Source of the DNA: an uncultured Flavobacteriaceae bacterium
Lineage (GTDB): Bacteria > Bacteroidota > Bacteroidia > Flavobacteriales > Flavobacteriaceae
DNA: 64,000 nt
NCBI GenBank assembly: GCA_947502635.1
Contig: CANNAN010000009.1
Coordinates: forward strand, 62,001-126,000
Reading direction: 5' to 3'
A model generated the notes under the pieces. The model saw nothing but the letters and a program-made list of their open reading frames with translations. It ran no database searches and was not told where the DNA came from. Shown one piece after another: positions 8,064 through 15,627 of the stretch; the first letter of the stretch is position 1; the number at the start of each line of letters is the position of its first letter. The position numbers were made by a program, and so were the translations under genes.

Positions 8064-8459
8064 GTGAAAAAAGACATCCAAATTCCAAAAGTTGAAGACG
8101 TTTATATTGCTGTTGTAAACGAATACAATGATATTTATAAGACTCATGACTGGAATGCCTATATAATAAACGATAAAGAGGTCGATTTAGACATGGTTCT
8201 TATTGTTACCAGTGGCTATTCTGAAAATAAACAAACATCTGTATTTAGAAAAAAGTTAGATAAACTTCCCAAAAAGAGCTATGCAAAAATTGAATTGATG
8301 CAAGAGGAGTTATTTGCTCTCAATAATACTTTTAAAGTTTCATTTTTCGAGGGCAATACGATGTTCGATAAAACCTATCTGTTTAGAAAGAATACCATTA
8401 ATCTAAAAGCATTACAGCCACTTCCACTAATGGATGCTAAAGGAGTTTTGGTGAAATAA
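8064..8459 (+). CDS. conserved hypothetical protein
   Basis: 131 residues from a GTG start, with no in-frame ATG close upstream; a TATTTTTG promoter-like element lies 21 bp before it. No signal peptide or membrane helix. The sequence KDIQIPKVEDVYIAVVNEYNDIYKTHDWNAYIIN, then a strand-rich middle (DMVLIVTSGYSE) and a basic segment FRKKLDKLPKKSYAKIELMQEEL, looks like a small soluble alpha/beta protein. I recognise it only as a conserved flavobacterial protein of unknown function. It is convergent with gpsA, 13 bp apart. Confidence 0.65.
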   Translation: MKKDIQIPKVEDVYIAVVNEYNDIYKTHDWNAYIINDKEVDLDMVLIVTSGYSENKQTSVFRKKLDKLPKKSYAKIELMQEELFALNNTFKVSFFEGNTMFDKTYLFRKNTINLKALQPLPLMDAKGVLVK

Positions 8460-8472
8460 ACCGATGATGCCC

Positions 8473-9474
8473 CTAATCCAATTTATCAGTTAATTTTCTA
8501 AACACCTTTTTAGGGTTTTTACCGTCATATAAAATCTGGTAAACGGCATTAATAATTGGAAGCTGCGTTTTTTTAGCGTTTTTCTGATTAAGTAAATGGG
8601 CACTTTTTGTAGCATAATAGCCCTCTGCGACCATGTTCATTTCCATTTGAGCCGATTTCACAGTATATCCTTTACCAATCATATTACCAAACATACGATT
8701 TCTCGAAAAGACCGAATATCCCGTTACTAATAAATCTCCCAGGTAAGCAGAATTATTAATATTACGTTTCATTTTATGCATTTTTTTAATAAAACGTTTC
8801 ATTTCCCTAATTGAGTTACTCATTAGTACGCTTTGAAAATTATCCCCATAACCCAAACCATGTGCTATTCCCGCAGCAATAGCATAAATATTTTTAAGCA
8901 TTACCGCATACTCTACTCCTATAATATCATCACTAGTTTTAGTTTTTATATAATCGCTAGATAATTTATTAGAGATCGCTTTTGCTTTTTCGGCATCCGA
9001 ACATGAAATAGTTAGGTACGATAAACGTTCTAAGGCCACTTCTTCTGCGTGACAAGGTCCTGCTATAACGGCAATATTATCATAAGGGATTTTGTGAAAC
9101 TCATGAAAATGTTCACCAACTAAAAGTCCAGATTCTGGAATAATACCTTTTACAGCTGAAACAATTATTTTATTCGAAATATCAATATTAAGTTTTTCTA
9201 ATTCGCTGTGTATAAAAGCTGAAGGAATTACAAAAATTAAAACATCAGAATAAGTCGCTATTTCGTTAATATCGTTGCTAATTTTTAGCTGTTCTAAATG
9301 AAACTCAACCGAACTTAAATAATTAGGGTTATGTTGCTCTTTTAATAAATGCTCTTTGGTATAAATACTTCGCATATACCAACCAACTTCATCTAAATTT
9401 TCACAAAGCATTTTCACAATAGCAGTTGCCCAACTTCCTGCTCCAAAAACCGCATATTTTAAAGGTTTTTCCAT
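8473..9474 (-). CDS. gpsA: glycerol-3-phosphate dehydrogenase [NAD(P)+]
   Basis: 333 residues from the ATG at 9474; a TTG three codons earlier is less likely. The Rossmann NAD-binding motif is YAVFGAGSWATAIV near the N-terminus. The SAVKGI stretch and the GVEYAVMLKNIYAIAAGIAHGLGYG region with the catalytic-type lysine match GpsA. The enzyme reduces dihydroxyacetone phosphate to sn-glycerol 3-phosphate for phospholipid synthesis. A TATTTTTG element lies 22 bp upstream on the minus strand (9504 to 9497). Length is normal. No adjacent plsY/plsX gene is seen. Confidence 0.95.
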   Translation of the reverse strand: MEKPLKYAVFGAGSWATAIVKMLCENLDEVGWYMRSIYTKEHLLKEQHNPNYLSSVEFHLEQLKISNDINEIATYSDVLIFVIPSAFIHSELEKLNIDISNKIIVSAVKGIIPESGLLVGEHFHEFHKIPYDNIAVIAGPCHAEEVALERLSYLTISCSDAEKAKAISNKLSSDYIKTKTSDDIIGVEYAVMLKNIYAIAAGIAHGLGYGDNFQSVLMSNSIREMKRFIKKMHKMKRNINNSAYLGDLLVTGYSVFSRNRMFGNMIGKGYTVKSAQMEMNMVAEGYYATKSAHLLNQKNAKKTQLPIINAVYQILYDGKNPKKVFRKLTDKLD

Positions 9475-9554
9475 AAATAACAAATCATTTCTGTTTCAAA
9501 AATACGCAAAATAATAATCATTGCTAGAGTAAGAAAAGGTTAAGAAATTGTTTT

Positions 9555-9570
9555 TGGCACGTGTTTTGAA
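9555..9570 (+). promoter_or_regulatory. candidate sigma-54 promoter
   Basis: TGGCACG-N4-TTGAA, one base off the classical TGGCACG-N4-TTGCA layout, with the -24 GG and -12 G in correct spacing. It ends 35 bp before the lipoprotein ATG at 9606. No enhancer-like palindrome was identified upstream. Confidence 0.5.
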
Positions 9571-9605
9571 AACACTAAAGTATAAAACTTAAAAAATGCT
9601 TGATT

Positions 9606-10544
9606 ATGAGGACTGTAAAATTACTTCTAGGCTTTGCTTTAACCGCGACATTGTTTACATCATGTTATACTGAAGTAAATATTGATGATAATGAGCCAAC
9701 AATATCTATAAATCAATTATTAAACTCGCATGAGTTATGGTATGTTGATATTAACAGTATTAAAGGGCCTGGTGAAACTCCTTTTTTACAAAAAGCGTTT
9801 ACAATCTCTTTTAGAAACGGTGTAATCTATGCAAATAACAATATAGTTGGGTTAGGCGATAATGGTGGTGGTTTTGGTATTGATATAGGACAATATGATG
9901 CATACGATATGGTTTTAGACGTGACTCATGATATTGATGGGTTTGAAACTTTTGATATTTTTCAAATAAATAATAATACTATAGAACTTTACAATCCTAA
10001 CAATGATACTTCTTATTTTTTAGAAGGCTACCAACGTAGTAATTTTGATTATGATTTTGTTTTCTATGATAACATTCATTATTTCTTACAAGAATATGAC
10101 GCTTGGGAAAAGACTTATACTAGTGAATTTGGGGCTATAAACGAATTTGACAATGAAAATTATTTACAGTTTTTAGCAGGAGGAAACGATTCAACGTTTC
10201 AAAGTTCGCAAGACGAAAATGGTATTGGCCCAAATAATCTCGAATGGCATTATACAGGAATATATGGTGTTGGAGATGTTAGTGGAGACATGTATTTAAA
10301 AACTTTAACATTAGATTATGATTTCTTCAACAATGAACACTTCGAATTGAGCGTTATAGATGACGGAAAGATAGAGTTGTTTCACCCAGCATCTGAAACA
10401 GTTTATGAGTTTGAAGGCAGAGGGTACATACAATACCTAAAAAATGGAAATACAAAAGGAAAAGCAAAAACTGCGGTTGAGAAAAAGCGTAAGTTTAAAA
10501 AAGATAGAGTAGATAACCCAAGAGAGAATACTAGGGTTAAATAA
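9606..10544 (+). CDS. lipoprotein of unknown function
   Basis: 312 residues from the ATG at 9606; a TTG two codons upstream is an unlikely start. The N-terminus RTVKLLLGFALTATLFTSC is a lipoprotein signal with lipobox ending LFTSC, so the mature protein starts at Cys19 or Cys20. The mature part is acidic and aromatic-rich (YDAYDMVLDVTHDIDGFETFDIF), with two similar strand-rich halves each containing an LYxP/LFHP-type motif (IELYNPNNDTSYFLEGY; IELFHPASETVYEFEG), which suggests an internal duplication. The tail is very basic (KGKAKTAVEKKRKFKKD). I do not recognise a function. A candidate sigma-54 promoter precedes it and a strong hairpin terminator follows it. Confidence 0.75.
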   Translation: MRTVKLLLGFALTATLFTSCYTEVNIDDNEPTISINQLLNSHELWYVDINSIKGPGETPFLQKAFTISFRNGVIYANNNIVGLGDNGGGFGIDIGQYDAYDMVLDVTHDIDGFETFDIFQINNNTIELYNPNNDTSYFLEGYQRSNFDYDFVFYDNIHYFLQEYDAWEKTYTSEFGAINEFDNENYLQFLAGGNDSTFQSSQDENGIGPNNLEWHYTGIYGVGDVSGDMYLKTLTLDYDFFNNEHFELSVIDDGKIELFHPASETVYEFEGRGYIQYLKNGNTKGKAKTAVEKKRKFKKDRVDNPRENTRVK

Positions 10545-10571
10545 AAATTTTGGTTGGTTATTTTTAGTTTA

Positions 10572-10613
10572 GAAACCGCTTAAAGAATTATTCTTTAGGC
10601 GGTTTCTTTTTTT
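10572..10613 (+). terminator. rho-independent terminator
   Basis: Nearly perfect inverted repeat starting GAAACCGC and ending GCGGTTTC (10572-10606), with outer GC-rich arms extended by a TTAAAGAA/TTCTTTAG stem. It runs into a T-run to 10613. It ends the lipoprotein transcript. Confidence 0.9.
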
Positions 10614-10700
10614 ACTCGATTTAAAAAAATCATAAATTATGTGACTTTATAATTTTTTAGGTGTCTAAAAAACAGTAACCCTCAAAAAATTATAAAACTT

Positions 10701-11186
10701 ATGGGATTATTCTCGTTTATTAAAAATGCTGGTGCTAAGATATTTGGGATTGGCACAACAAATCCCGATGATGCAGCTAAAGCTGCTGTTGAAGAACTTA
10801 TCTTAGAAAAGGTAGCTGTAAAAAAACTTACGAAAACGATTCAAGATTTACAATTACAAGTAGAAGATTTAAATATTTTTATTGATGGAGACATTGCTAT
10901 TGTTACAGGATTGGCTTACGACCAAGCTACTAAAGAAAAGGTGGTTTTAGTTATTGGAAATTCTAAAGGAATAGCTCTAGTTGATGATCGAATGGAAGTA
11001 GAACATACAGAACCTGAAGCACATTTCCATACAGTGATAAGTGGTGATACTTTAGGAAAAATAGCAAAAGAGTTTTATGGTGACGCTAAGAAATACCCTA
11101 TTATTTTCGAAGCTAATAAGCCAATGCTTATAGATCCAGATAAAATTTACCCAGGACAATTAATACGAATCCCTATCCCTAACTAA
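10701..11186 (+). CDS. BON and LysM domain protein (YgaU/Kbp-like)
   Basis: 161 residues. The N-terminus MGLFSFIKNAGAKIFG is typical of the YgaU/Kbp family. A BON domain covers about residues 25-95 (LQVEDLNIFIDGDIAIVTGLAYDQATKEKVVLVIGN), and a LysM domain covers about 110-160 (HTVISGDTLGKIAKEFYGDAKKYPIIFEANK, then IYPGQLIRIP). The E. coli homologue is a cytoplasmic potassium-binding protein. The LysM part may instead bind peptidoglycan-like glycans, but there is no signal peptide, so a cytoplasmic role is more likely. It is monocistronic: a terminator lies upstream and another follows at 11213. Confidence 0.88.
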   Translation: MGLFSFIKNAGAKIFGIGTTNPDDAAKAAVEELILEKVAVKKLTKTIQDLQLQVEDLNIFIDGDIAIVTGLAYDQATKEKVVLVIGNSKGIALVDDRMEVEHTEPEAHFHTVISGDTLGKIAKEFYGDAKKYPIIFEANKPMLIDPDKIYPGQLIRIPIPN

Positions 11187-11212
11187 ATTCTATTTAATAG
11201 CAATTAGTTTGT

Positions 11213-11245
11213 GAAGCCAACTTATTTTTAAGTTGGCTTCTTTTA
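11213..11245 (+). terminator. rho-independent terminator
   Basis: Perfect 12-bp stem GAAGCCAACTTA / TAAGTTGGCTTC with a TTTT loop (11213-11240), followed by TTTTA. It ends the LysM gene. Confidence 0.92.
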
Positions 11246-11280
11246 TGAATATCATCTAACAACTTCCTCTTTTAAACACA

Positions 11281-11312
11281 AAAACGGTTTGAGTTAATGT
11301 CTAAACCGTTTT
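11281..11312. terminator. hairpin, likely terminator of the minus-strand monooxygenase gene
   Basis: Perfect 10-bp arms AAAACGGTTT / AAACCGTTTT around a 12-nt loop. The A-rich left flank becomes a T-run on the minus strand, so it can terminate transcripts arriving from 11342. It may work in both directions. Confidence 0.7.
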
Positions 11313-11341
11313 CATGTTTATCAATGTTAGTCAACTGATTT

Positions 11342-11638
11342 CTATTCAATTTCCGTCATTTCATTTAATGTAAATGATTCCACAGCACCATCAGTCGCTT
11401 TCATATATTCGGCTAAATGTGCATTATTCATATGTACTTGCCATAATTCTCGACTTTCCCAGTTTTCGAAGAACAAGAACAAGTTTTCATTTTCATTATC
11501 TTGATGTAAGTCATAATTGATACATCCTTTTTCTGCTCTTGTAATATCAATAAGTTTTAGCAACTCCTTTTTTACTAATTCTCTTTTTTCAGCTTTCGCT
11601 AAAATTTTTGCAACGATTGTTAATTTTTCTGTTGTCAT
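11342..11638 (-). CDS. antibiotic biosynthesis monooxygenase (ABM) family protein
   Basis: 98 residues, the usual size of a single ABM domain. Recognisable features are LTIVAKILAKAEKRELVKKELLKLIDITRAEKGCINYDLHQD, then a strand with FFENWESRELWQVHMN and NAHLAEYMKA, the dimeric alpha/beta-barrel pattern of YgiN-like quinol monooxygenases. Such proteins oxidise quinols or simply bind them. A nitroreductase and an HxlR regulator lie upstream, which suggests a small quinone/electrophile-response set, although the 195-bp gap to the nitroreductase gene (with no recognisable feature) leaves cotranscription uncertain. Confidence 0.85.
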   Translation of the reverse strand: MTTEKLTIVAKILAKAEKRELVKKELLKLIDITRAEKGCINYDLHQDNENENLFLFFENWESRELWQVHMNNAHLAEYMKATDGAVESFTLNEMTEIE

Positions 11639-11833
11639 AAATTTTATTTTTAAATTTTAAAATATAATAAAGGGATACTATTCATCATTGTTTCCTATGA
11701 AAGCTGATGTTTTATGAAGCTGATTTACAATTATATAAATGCTTTCATTATTGACCAAAGTTACATTGTTCTGTTCAATTATTTTTTTGCCTCTTATCAT
11801 AGGGATTCAACTCACCAGAATTCGTTAAAATTT

Positions 11834-12433
11834 CTAAATTGTTTCTATTACTTTATTAATATCCCTTCTTGTTTTTGGACTTTTATCTGGTTGATTAAAA
11901 TCATCTTCATCTCTATGACCAATTGCCACAGCCATAAGGGCAGCGTAGTCTTTTTGATTTAAGACACTGTTGTACTTCTCTGGTTCAATACCTTCCATTG
12001 GTGTCGCATCAATATTCATTTCTGCACAAGCACTTAAAAAAACACCTAAGGCTAAATATACTTGTCGGTCAAACCAGGCTTTGATTTGCTCCTCTGTTTG
12101 AGGCTTTATAAATTCTTTATAATAATCAACAGCTCCCTTTGGAAGCCCTTCTTCAATCTGTTCTTCAAATAAGGGTATACTATTTATCCTGCTAAATACG
12201 ACCACTGTGTCACAATCAAAAACCTTATTGGCATTTAACCACGATACTTCAGAAAGTTCTTGTTTGATTTCTCCATTTGACACAAAAGTAAATTTCCAAG
12301 GTTGACTGTTTATTGAAGAGGGACTTAAACATAAAATTTCTTTTAATTCCTCAATTTTTTGTTTTTCAATTTTTTTAGAATTGTCATACTTTTTCGTCGT
12401 ATAACGATTCTTCATAGATTCTATAAAGCTCAT
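11834..12433 (-). CDS. NAD(P)H-dependent nitroreductase family flavoprotein
   Basis: 199 residues. The N-terminus SFIESMKNRYTTKKYDNSKKI matches NfsB-type nitroreductases, with the FMN-contact pattern RYTTKKYD. LCLSPSSINSQPWKFTFVS is the flavin-phosphate loop, and EGIEPEKYN and AVAIGHRDEDD lie near the C-terminus. The enzyme probably reduces nitroaromatics or quinones using NAD(P)H and FMN in the cytoplasm. It is transcribed divergently from an HxlR-type regulator 113 bp away. The shared interval carries an 11-bp palindrome over both promoters, so direct control by that regulator is very likely. Confidence 0.92.
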   Translation of the reverse strand: MSFIESMKNRYTTKKYDNSKKIEKQKIEELKEILCLSPSSINSQPWKFTFVSNGEIKQELSEVSWLNANKVFDCDTVVVFSRINSIPLFEEQIEEGLPKGAVDYYKEFIKPQTEEQIKAWFDRQVYLALGVFLSACAEMNIDATPMEGIEPEKYNSVLNQKDYAALMAVAIGHRDEDDFNQPDKSPKTRRDINKVIETI

Positions 12434-12445
12434 ATCTTATTTTTT

Positions 12446-12495
12446 ACTATACTTATTATAGTTGCAAAAATAAGTATAGTTATCTACCTTTGCAA
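12446..12495. promoter_or_regulatory. overlapping divergent promoters with HxlR-type operator palindrome
   Basis: Perfect 11-bp inverted repeat (ACTATACTTAT at 12446-12456, ATAAGTATAGT at 12470-12480) with a 13-nt spacer. Plus-strand promoter: TTG at 12462-12464, N20, TACCTTTG at 12485-12492. Minus-strand promoter: TTG (12495-12493), N20, TATTTTTG (12472-12465). Each -33 box touches the -7 box of the opposite promoter, and a regulator on the palindrome would cover both. Confidence 0.75.
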
Positions 12496-12546
12496 TAACG
12501 GTCAAAAATGATAGTTTAAATTTTTTTATAAATTAATAGTTTGTTT

Positions 12547-12885
12547 ATGCATAAGTTCAATGGAAAAGAATACCCTTGTTGTGCAAGCCTTACTATGGGT
12601 ATTATAGGTGGAAAATGGAAGACAGTCATTCTATTTCATTTAATGCAAGGAACTCTACGATATAATGAGTTAAGAAAAGAAATACCTTCTGTTACAGAGC
12701 GAACTTTAAGTTTGCAATTAAAGACTTTAGAAGAAGATGGGGTCATTCAAAGAAAAGTGTATACCGCAAAACCTCCTTTAAAAGTTGAATACTCATTAAC
12801 CGAATTTGGCAAAACTTTAATTCCACTTATACAATCTATTGCGGATTGGGGGGATTTTGTGGCAGAAAAACATTCTGAAGTTTAA
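12547..12885 (+). CDS. HxlR family winged-helix transcriptional regulator
   Basis: 112 residues from the ATG at 12547; a TTG two codons earlier is less likely. The HxlR core is clear: CCASLTMGIIGGKWKTVILFHL, then LRYNELRKEIPSVTERTLSLQLKTLEEDGVIQRKVY (recognition helix and wing) and VEYSLTEFGKTLIPLI. The adjacent Cys11-Cys12 pair sits where family members carry the conserved redox-sensing cysteine, so thiol sensing of quinones or aldehydes is plausible. It is divergent from the nitroreductase gene, and the intervening palindrome is its likely operator, also covering its own promoter. Confidence 0.92.
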   Translation: MHKFNGKEYPCCASLTMGIIGGKWKTVILFHLMQGTLRYNELRKEIPSVTERTLSLQLKTLEEDGVIQRKVYTAKPPLKVEYSLTEFGKTLIPLIQSIADWGDFVAEKHSEV

Positions 12886-13302
12886 TTTTTTAGATTTCAA
12901 GTTCAGCTTCTTGGCTCTTATTTTATACAACTGGATTTAAGAAAGCTGGAATAATTTCCTTTTTTTTAATCTAATTAATCTTTCAGCTTAAAAAGCGCTT
13001 AATTAAATTGTGTTCTAATTGATTAACATTAAGCTTTTACCCATCTATATTAAATGAAGAGAAAGGTTACCTTCTCAAGTTTGTTCTTAAGATTATGGGG
13101 CATTTATTTTCCCACAGACGATATCCCACCCAATAGTTAAGCCTGCTCTATTTTATTAAATTATTAATTCTTTTTGTGTATATAATCTCTGTTTTTTTGA
13201 ATGCAAAAGAGGATTTTTTTATGGTTTGATTGGCAATTTCCAGAGAAAAGGATAAAGAAAGATATGCTCCTATAAAAAGATCATTTTAAAACAGATAGAG
13301 TC
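12886..13302. other. 417-bp gap without a confident gene
   Basis: I see no long ORF, terminator or RNA gene. A 28-codon stretch (13054-13140, plus strand) reads LRLWGIYFPTDDIPPN, which faintly resembles the RIWGGIHPPADDIPGR motif of the haloperoxidase-type protein at 15628. It may be a decayed fragment or chance. The rest is AT-rich and featureless. Confidence 0.5.
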
Positions 13303-13881
13303 TCATTTATAAAAATTCATCTCATCTAAATATTCCCAAACAAATTCTGGAAGCATCGGTTTTACATTTTTACCTGCTTTAATGGCATTACGTATTAATG
13401 TAGAAGATAACTCCATAATAGGCGCATCGATATGATGTATTTTTTTATGACCATCAAATTGCGTTTCAATCTTGTTTTCAGAAATGCGTGGGTACACATA
13501 AATATGATGACTTTCGAGAATTAACTCATAGTTTTTCCATTTATGAAACCCTTTTAAGTTGTCTTCACCCATAATTAAAGAAAACGCATAATCTGGGTAT
13601 TTTTCTTGTAAATAAACAAGTGTATTTATGGTATAATTAGGTTGTGGTAAACTAAATTCAATATCACTGGGTTTAAGCTTGGTATAATCTTTAGTAGCAC
13701 GATAGACCATTTCTAAACGTTGGTAATTATCTAGTAAGCTCTGTTTCTTTTTAAATGGATTGTGTGGGGTTACTACAAACCAAACCTGATCTAAATCGCT
13801 ATGTTCTGCTAAATGATTGGCAATGACTAAATGTCCAATATGAATAGGATTAAAAGAACCAAAATATAACCCAATTTTCAT
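13303..13881 (-). CDS. nadD: nicotinate-nucleotide adenylyltransferase
   Basis: 192 residues. The nucleotidyltransferase motif GLYFGSFNPIHIGHLVIA (GxFxPxHxGH type) is at the N-terminus, WFVVTPHNPFK follows in the middle, and the C-terminal motif is LSSTLIRNAI. NadD joins nicotinate mononucleotide and ATP to form deamido-NAD. It is 10 bp downstream of gmk, with yicC beyond that, giving the operon order yicC-gmk-nadD. Length is normal for the family. Confidence 0.95.
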   Translation of the reverse strand: MKIGLYFGSFNPIHIGHLVIANHLAEHSDLDQVWFVVTPHNPFKKKQSLLDNYQRLEMVYRATKDYTKLKPSDIEFSLPQPNYTINTLVYLQEKYPDYAFSLIMGEDNLKGFHKWKNYELILESHHIYVYPRISENKIETQFDGHKKIHHIDAPIMELSSTLIRNAIKAGKNVKPMLPEFVWEYLDEMNFYK

Positions 13882-13891
13882 TTTAATGCTT

Positions 13892-14485
13892 TTAAGAGTT
13901 TATAAAATCACCAACTAGTTTATGCGCATTTTCAAGTGCTTTATCTAAATCATCGTTTACAACAATAACATCAAATAAAGGCGCCGTTGCTAGTTCTGCC
14001 GAAGCTTTAGCAACACGCATATTTATTTTATCTTCACTTTCTGTTTTACGTTTTTTTAATCTAATTTTTAATGCGTCAATACTTGGTGGCTTTACAAAAA
14101 TAGCCAAAGTTTGCTCTGGAAATTTCCTTTTTATACGCAAACCTCCAGATACATCGATATCAAAAATAACGTGCTTACCCATGGCCCAAATGCGCTCCAC
14201 TTCGGTTTTTAAAGTACCGTAAAAATTATCGCGATAGACTTCTTCCCACTCTAAGAACTCATCATTTTTAATTTTCGCCTTAAAATCTTTAGCCGATAAA
14301 AAATAATAATCTTTGGCATCTATTTCTTCTCCTCTTTTTTCTCGAGAGGTAGCCGATATAGAAAATTCTAAGTTCAAATCTTCAATACCTAATAGATGTC
14401 TTACAATAGTTGTTTTTCCAGAACCAGAAGGTGCAGAAAATACGATGAGTTTGCCTTTATTTATAGTGTTGTTTTGAGTAATCAA
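13892..14485 (-). CDS. gmk: guanylate kinase
   Basis: 197 residues. The P-loop is FSAPSGSGKTTIVRHLLG near residue 18, followed by the GMP-binding segments FSISATSREKRGEEIDAKDYYF and EWEEVYRDNFYGT, then the DIDVSGGLRIKRKFP stretch and the RLKKRKTESEDKINMR lid. It phosphorylates GMP to GDP. It lies between yicC (upstream, with a repeat-bearing 101-bp gap) and nadD (10 bp downstream). All expected motifs are intact. Confidence 0.96.
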   Translation of the reverse strand: MITQNNTINKGKLIVFSAPSGSGKTTIVRHLLGIEDLNLEFSISATSREKRGEEIDAKDYYFLSAKDFKAKIKNDEFLEWEEVYRDNFYGTLKTEVERIWAMGKHVIFDIDVSGGLRIKRKFPEQTLAIFVKPPSIDALKIRLKKRKTESEDKINMRVAKASAELATAPLFDVIVVNDDLDKALENAHKLVGDFINS

Positions 14486-14514
14486 TAGTAGAATTATTTA
14501 TAATTGAGATTTGA

Positions 14515-14577
14515 TTGCACTTCGACTTTAGTTTATCTTGAGCACAGTCGAAAGGCTCTGTGTGACATGTTCGAGCA
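14515..14577. repeat. degenerate copy of the dispersed TTCGACT..GAGC palindrome
   Basis: Contains TTCGACT (14521-14527) and AGTCGAA (14546-14552) with CTTGAGCACAGTCGAAAG and a downstream TGTGACATG tail. It is related to the better copies at 51694 and 55998, and lies in the gmk-yicC gap. Confidence 0.5.
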
Positions 14578-14586
14578 AATACTAAT

Positions 14587-15444
14587 TTAAAGCACGTTTA
14601 ATAATTGTTCCTTAATTTTTTCCAGTTCATCTTTCATTTGAACCACTAATTGTTGCATTGGCGCATAATTACTTTTAGATCCAATAGTATTAATTTCTCT
14701 TCCCATTTCTTGGCCTATAAATCCGAGTTTTTTTCCGTTAGAATCTTTAGATTTAATACATTCTGTAAAGTAATCTAAGTGATTTTTTAAACGTACTTTT
14801 TCTTCGGTAATATCAAATTTTTCTATGTAATAGACCAGCTCTTGTTCAAAACGATTTTCATCATATTTCTCTTTTAAGTCCTCAACGCCTTTAAGTAAAC
14901 GTTCGCGAACGCCTTCAACACGCTCAGGATCCATAGCAATTACTTGCTCAAGTATATTCTCAATGGCGATAACCCGTTTGTTAAAATCCTGCTCAAGAAC
15001 TTTTCCTTCATCCAATCTATGATTGATCAAGTCATCTATAGCTGCATTTATTTGCGCCTCAATAGTTTTCCATTCGTCATCATCAATTTCCTCACGCACT
15101 GTATTTAAAGCATCTGGAAAACGAACCGCCATTTTAAGAAGTTCTATAGCATCACCATCTACAACATTTTTTAACTGTTCTATATATTGCTTAACAACTG
15201 GTGTGTTTATTTGTGTAGAGGTGTCTTCTGCGGTAGCTTCAACATAAATAGAGAAATCAACTTTCCCTCGTTCTAATTTTGCGGCAAGAAGCTTACGAAT
15301 GAATAATTCTTTTTCTCTATAAATTGAGGGCATCCTCGCATTTAAATCTAAATTTTTACTATTAAGAGATTTAAGCTCTATTGTTATTTTTTTTGTGGGT
15401 AATTGCAATACAGATTTTCCATAACCTGTCATTGAATATATCAT
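14587..15444 (-). CDS. yicC: YicC family endoribonuclease-like protein
   Basis: 285 residues from the ATG at 15444, giving the canonical MIYSMTGYGK start and normal family length; an open frame extends 31 codons further upstream but has no family character. The family hallmarks are the N-terminal SMTGYGKS with ELKSLNSKNLDLNARMP, the long coiled middle (EEIDDDEWKTIEAQINAAID) and the C-terminal KKLGFIGQEMGREINTIGSKS. E. coli YicC has been linked to RNA turnover. Genes of this family commonly precede gmk. It is first in the yicC-gmk-nadD operon. Confidence 0.9.
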   Translation of the reverse strand: MIYSMTGYGKSVLQLPTKKITIELKSLNSKNLDLNARMPSIYREKELFIRKLLAAKLERGKVDFSIYVEATAEDTSTQINTPVVKQYIEQLKNVVDGDAIELLKMAVRFPDALNTVREEIDDDEWKTIEAQINAAIDDLINHRLDEGKVLEQDFNKRVIAIENILEQVIAMDPERVEGVRERLLKGVEDLKEKYDENRFEQELVYYIEKFDITEEKVRLKNHLDYFTECIKSKDSNGKKLGFIGQEMGREINTIGSKSNYAPMQQLVVQMKDELEKIKEQLLNVL

Positions 15445-15627
15445 AATGCTTGTATTAAGTTTTGCAAAGGTAATTAAAACCTTAAGGATAGAAAATAGAT
15501 TAATTTCTATATACTTTCTAATAATTTCAGTGAACAAATAATTTACATGTAGGTATTAGCCTTTTAACTTCAATCTATTTTAATTATCTTAATAGCAAAA
15601 AGTTCTAATCCTAAAATTATTGCATAA

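Noticed and set aside
11714-11962. 82-codon plus-strand ORF opposite the nitroreductase gene
   Set aside because: It overlaps the nitroreductase C-terminus, has biased composition (many Phe, Tyr, Ile) and no promoter or family character.
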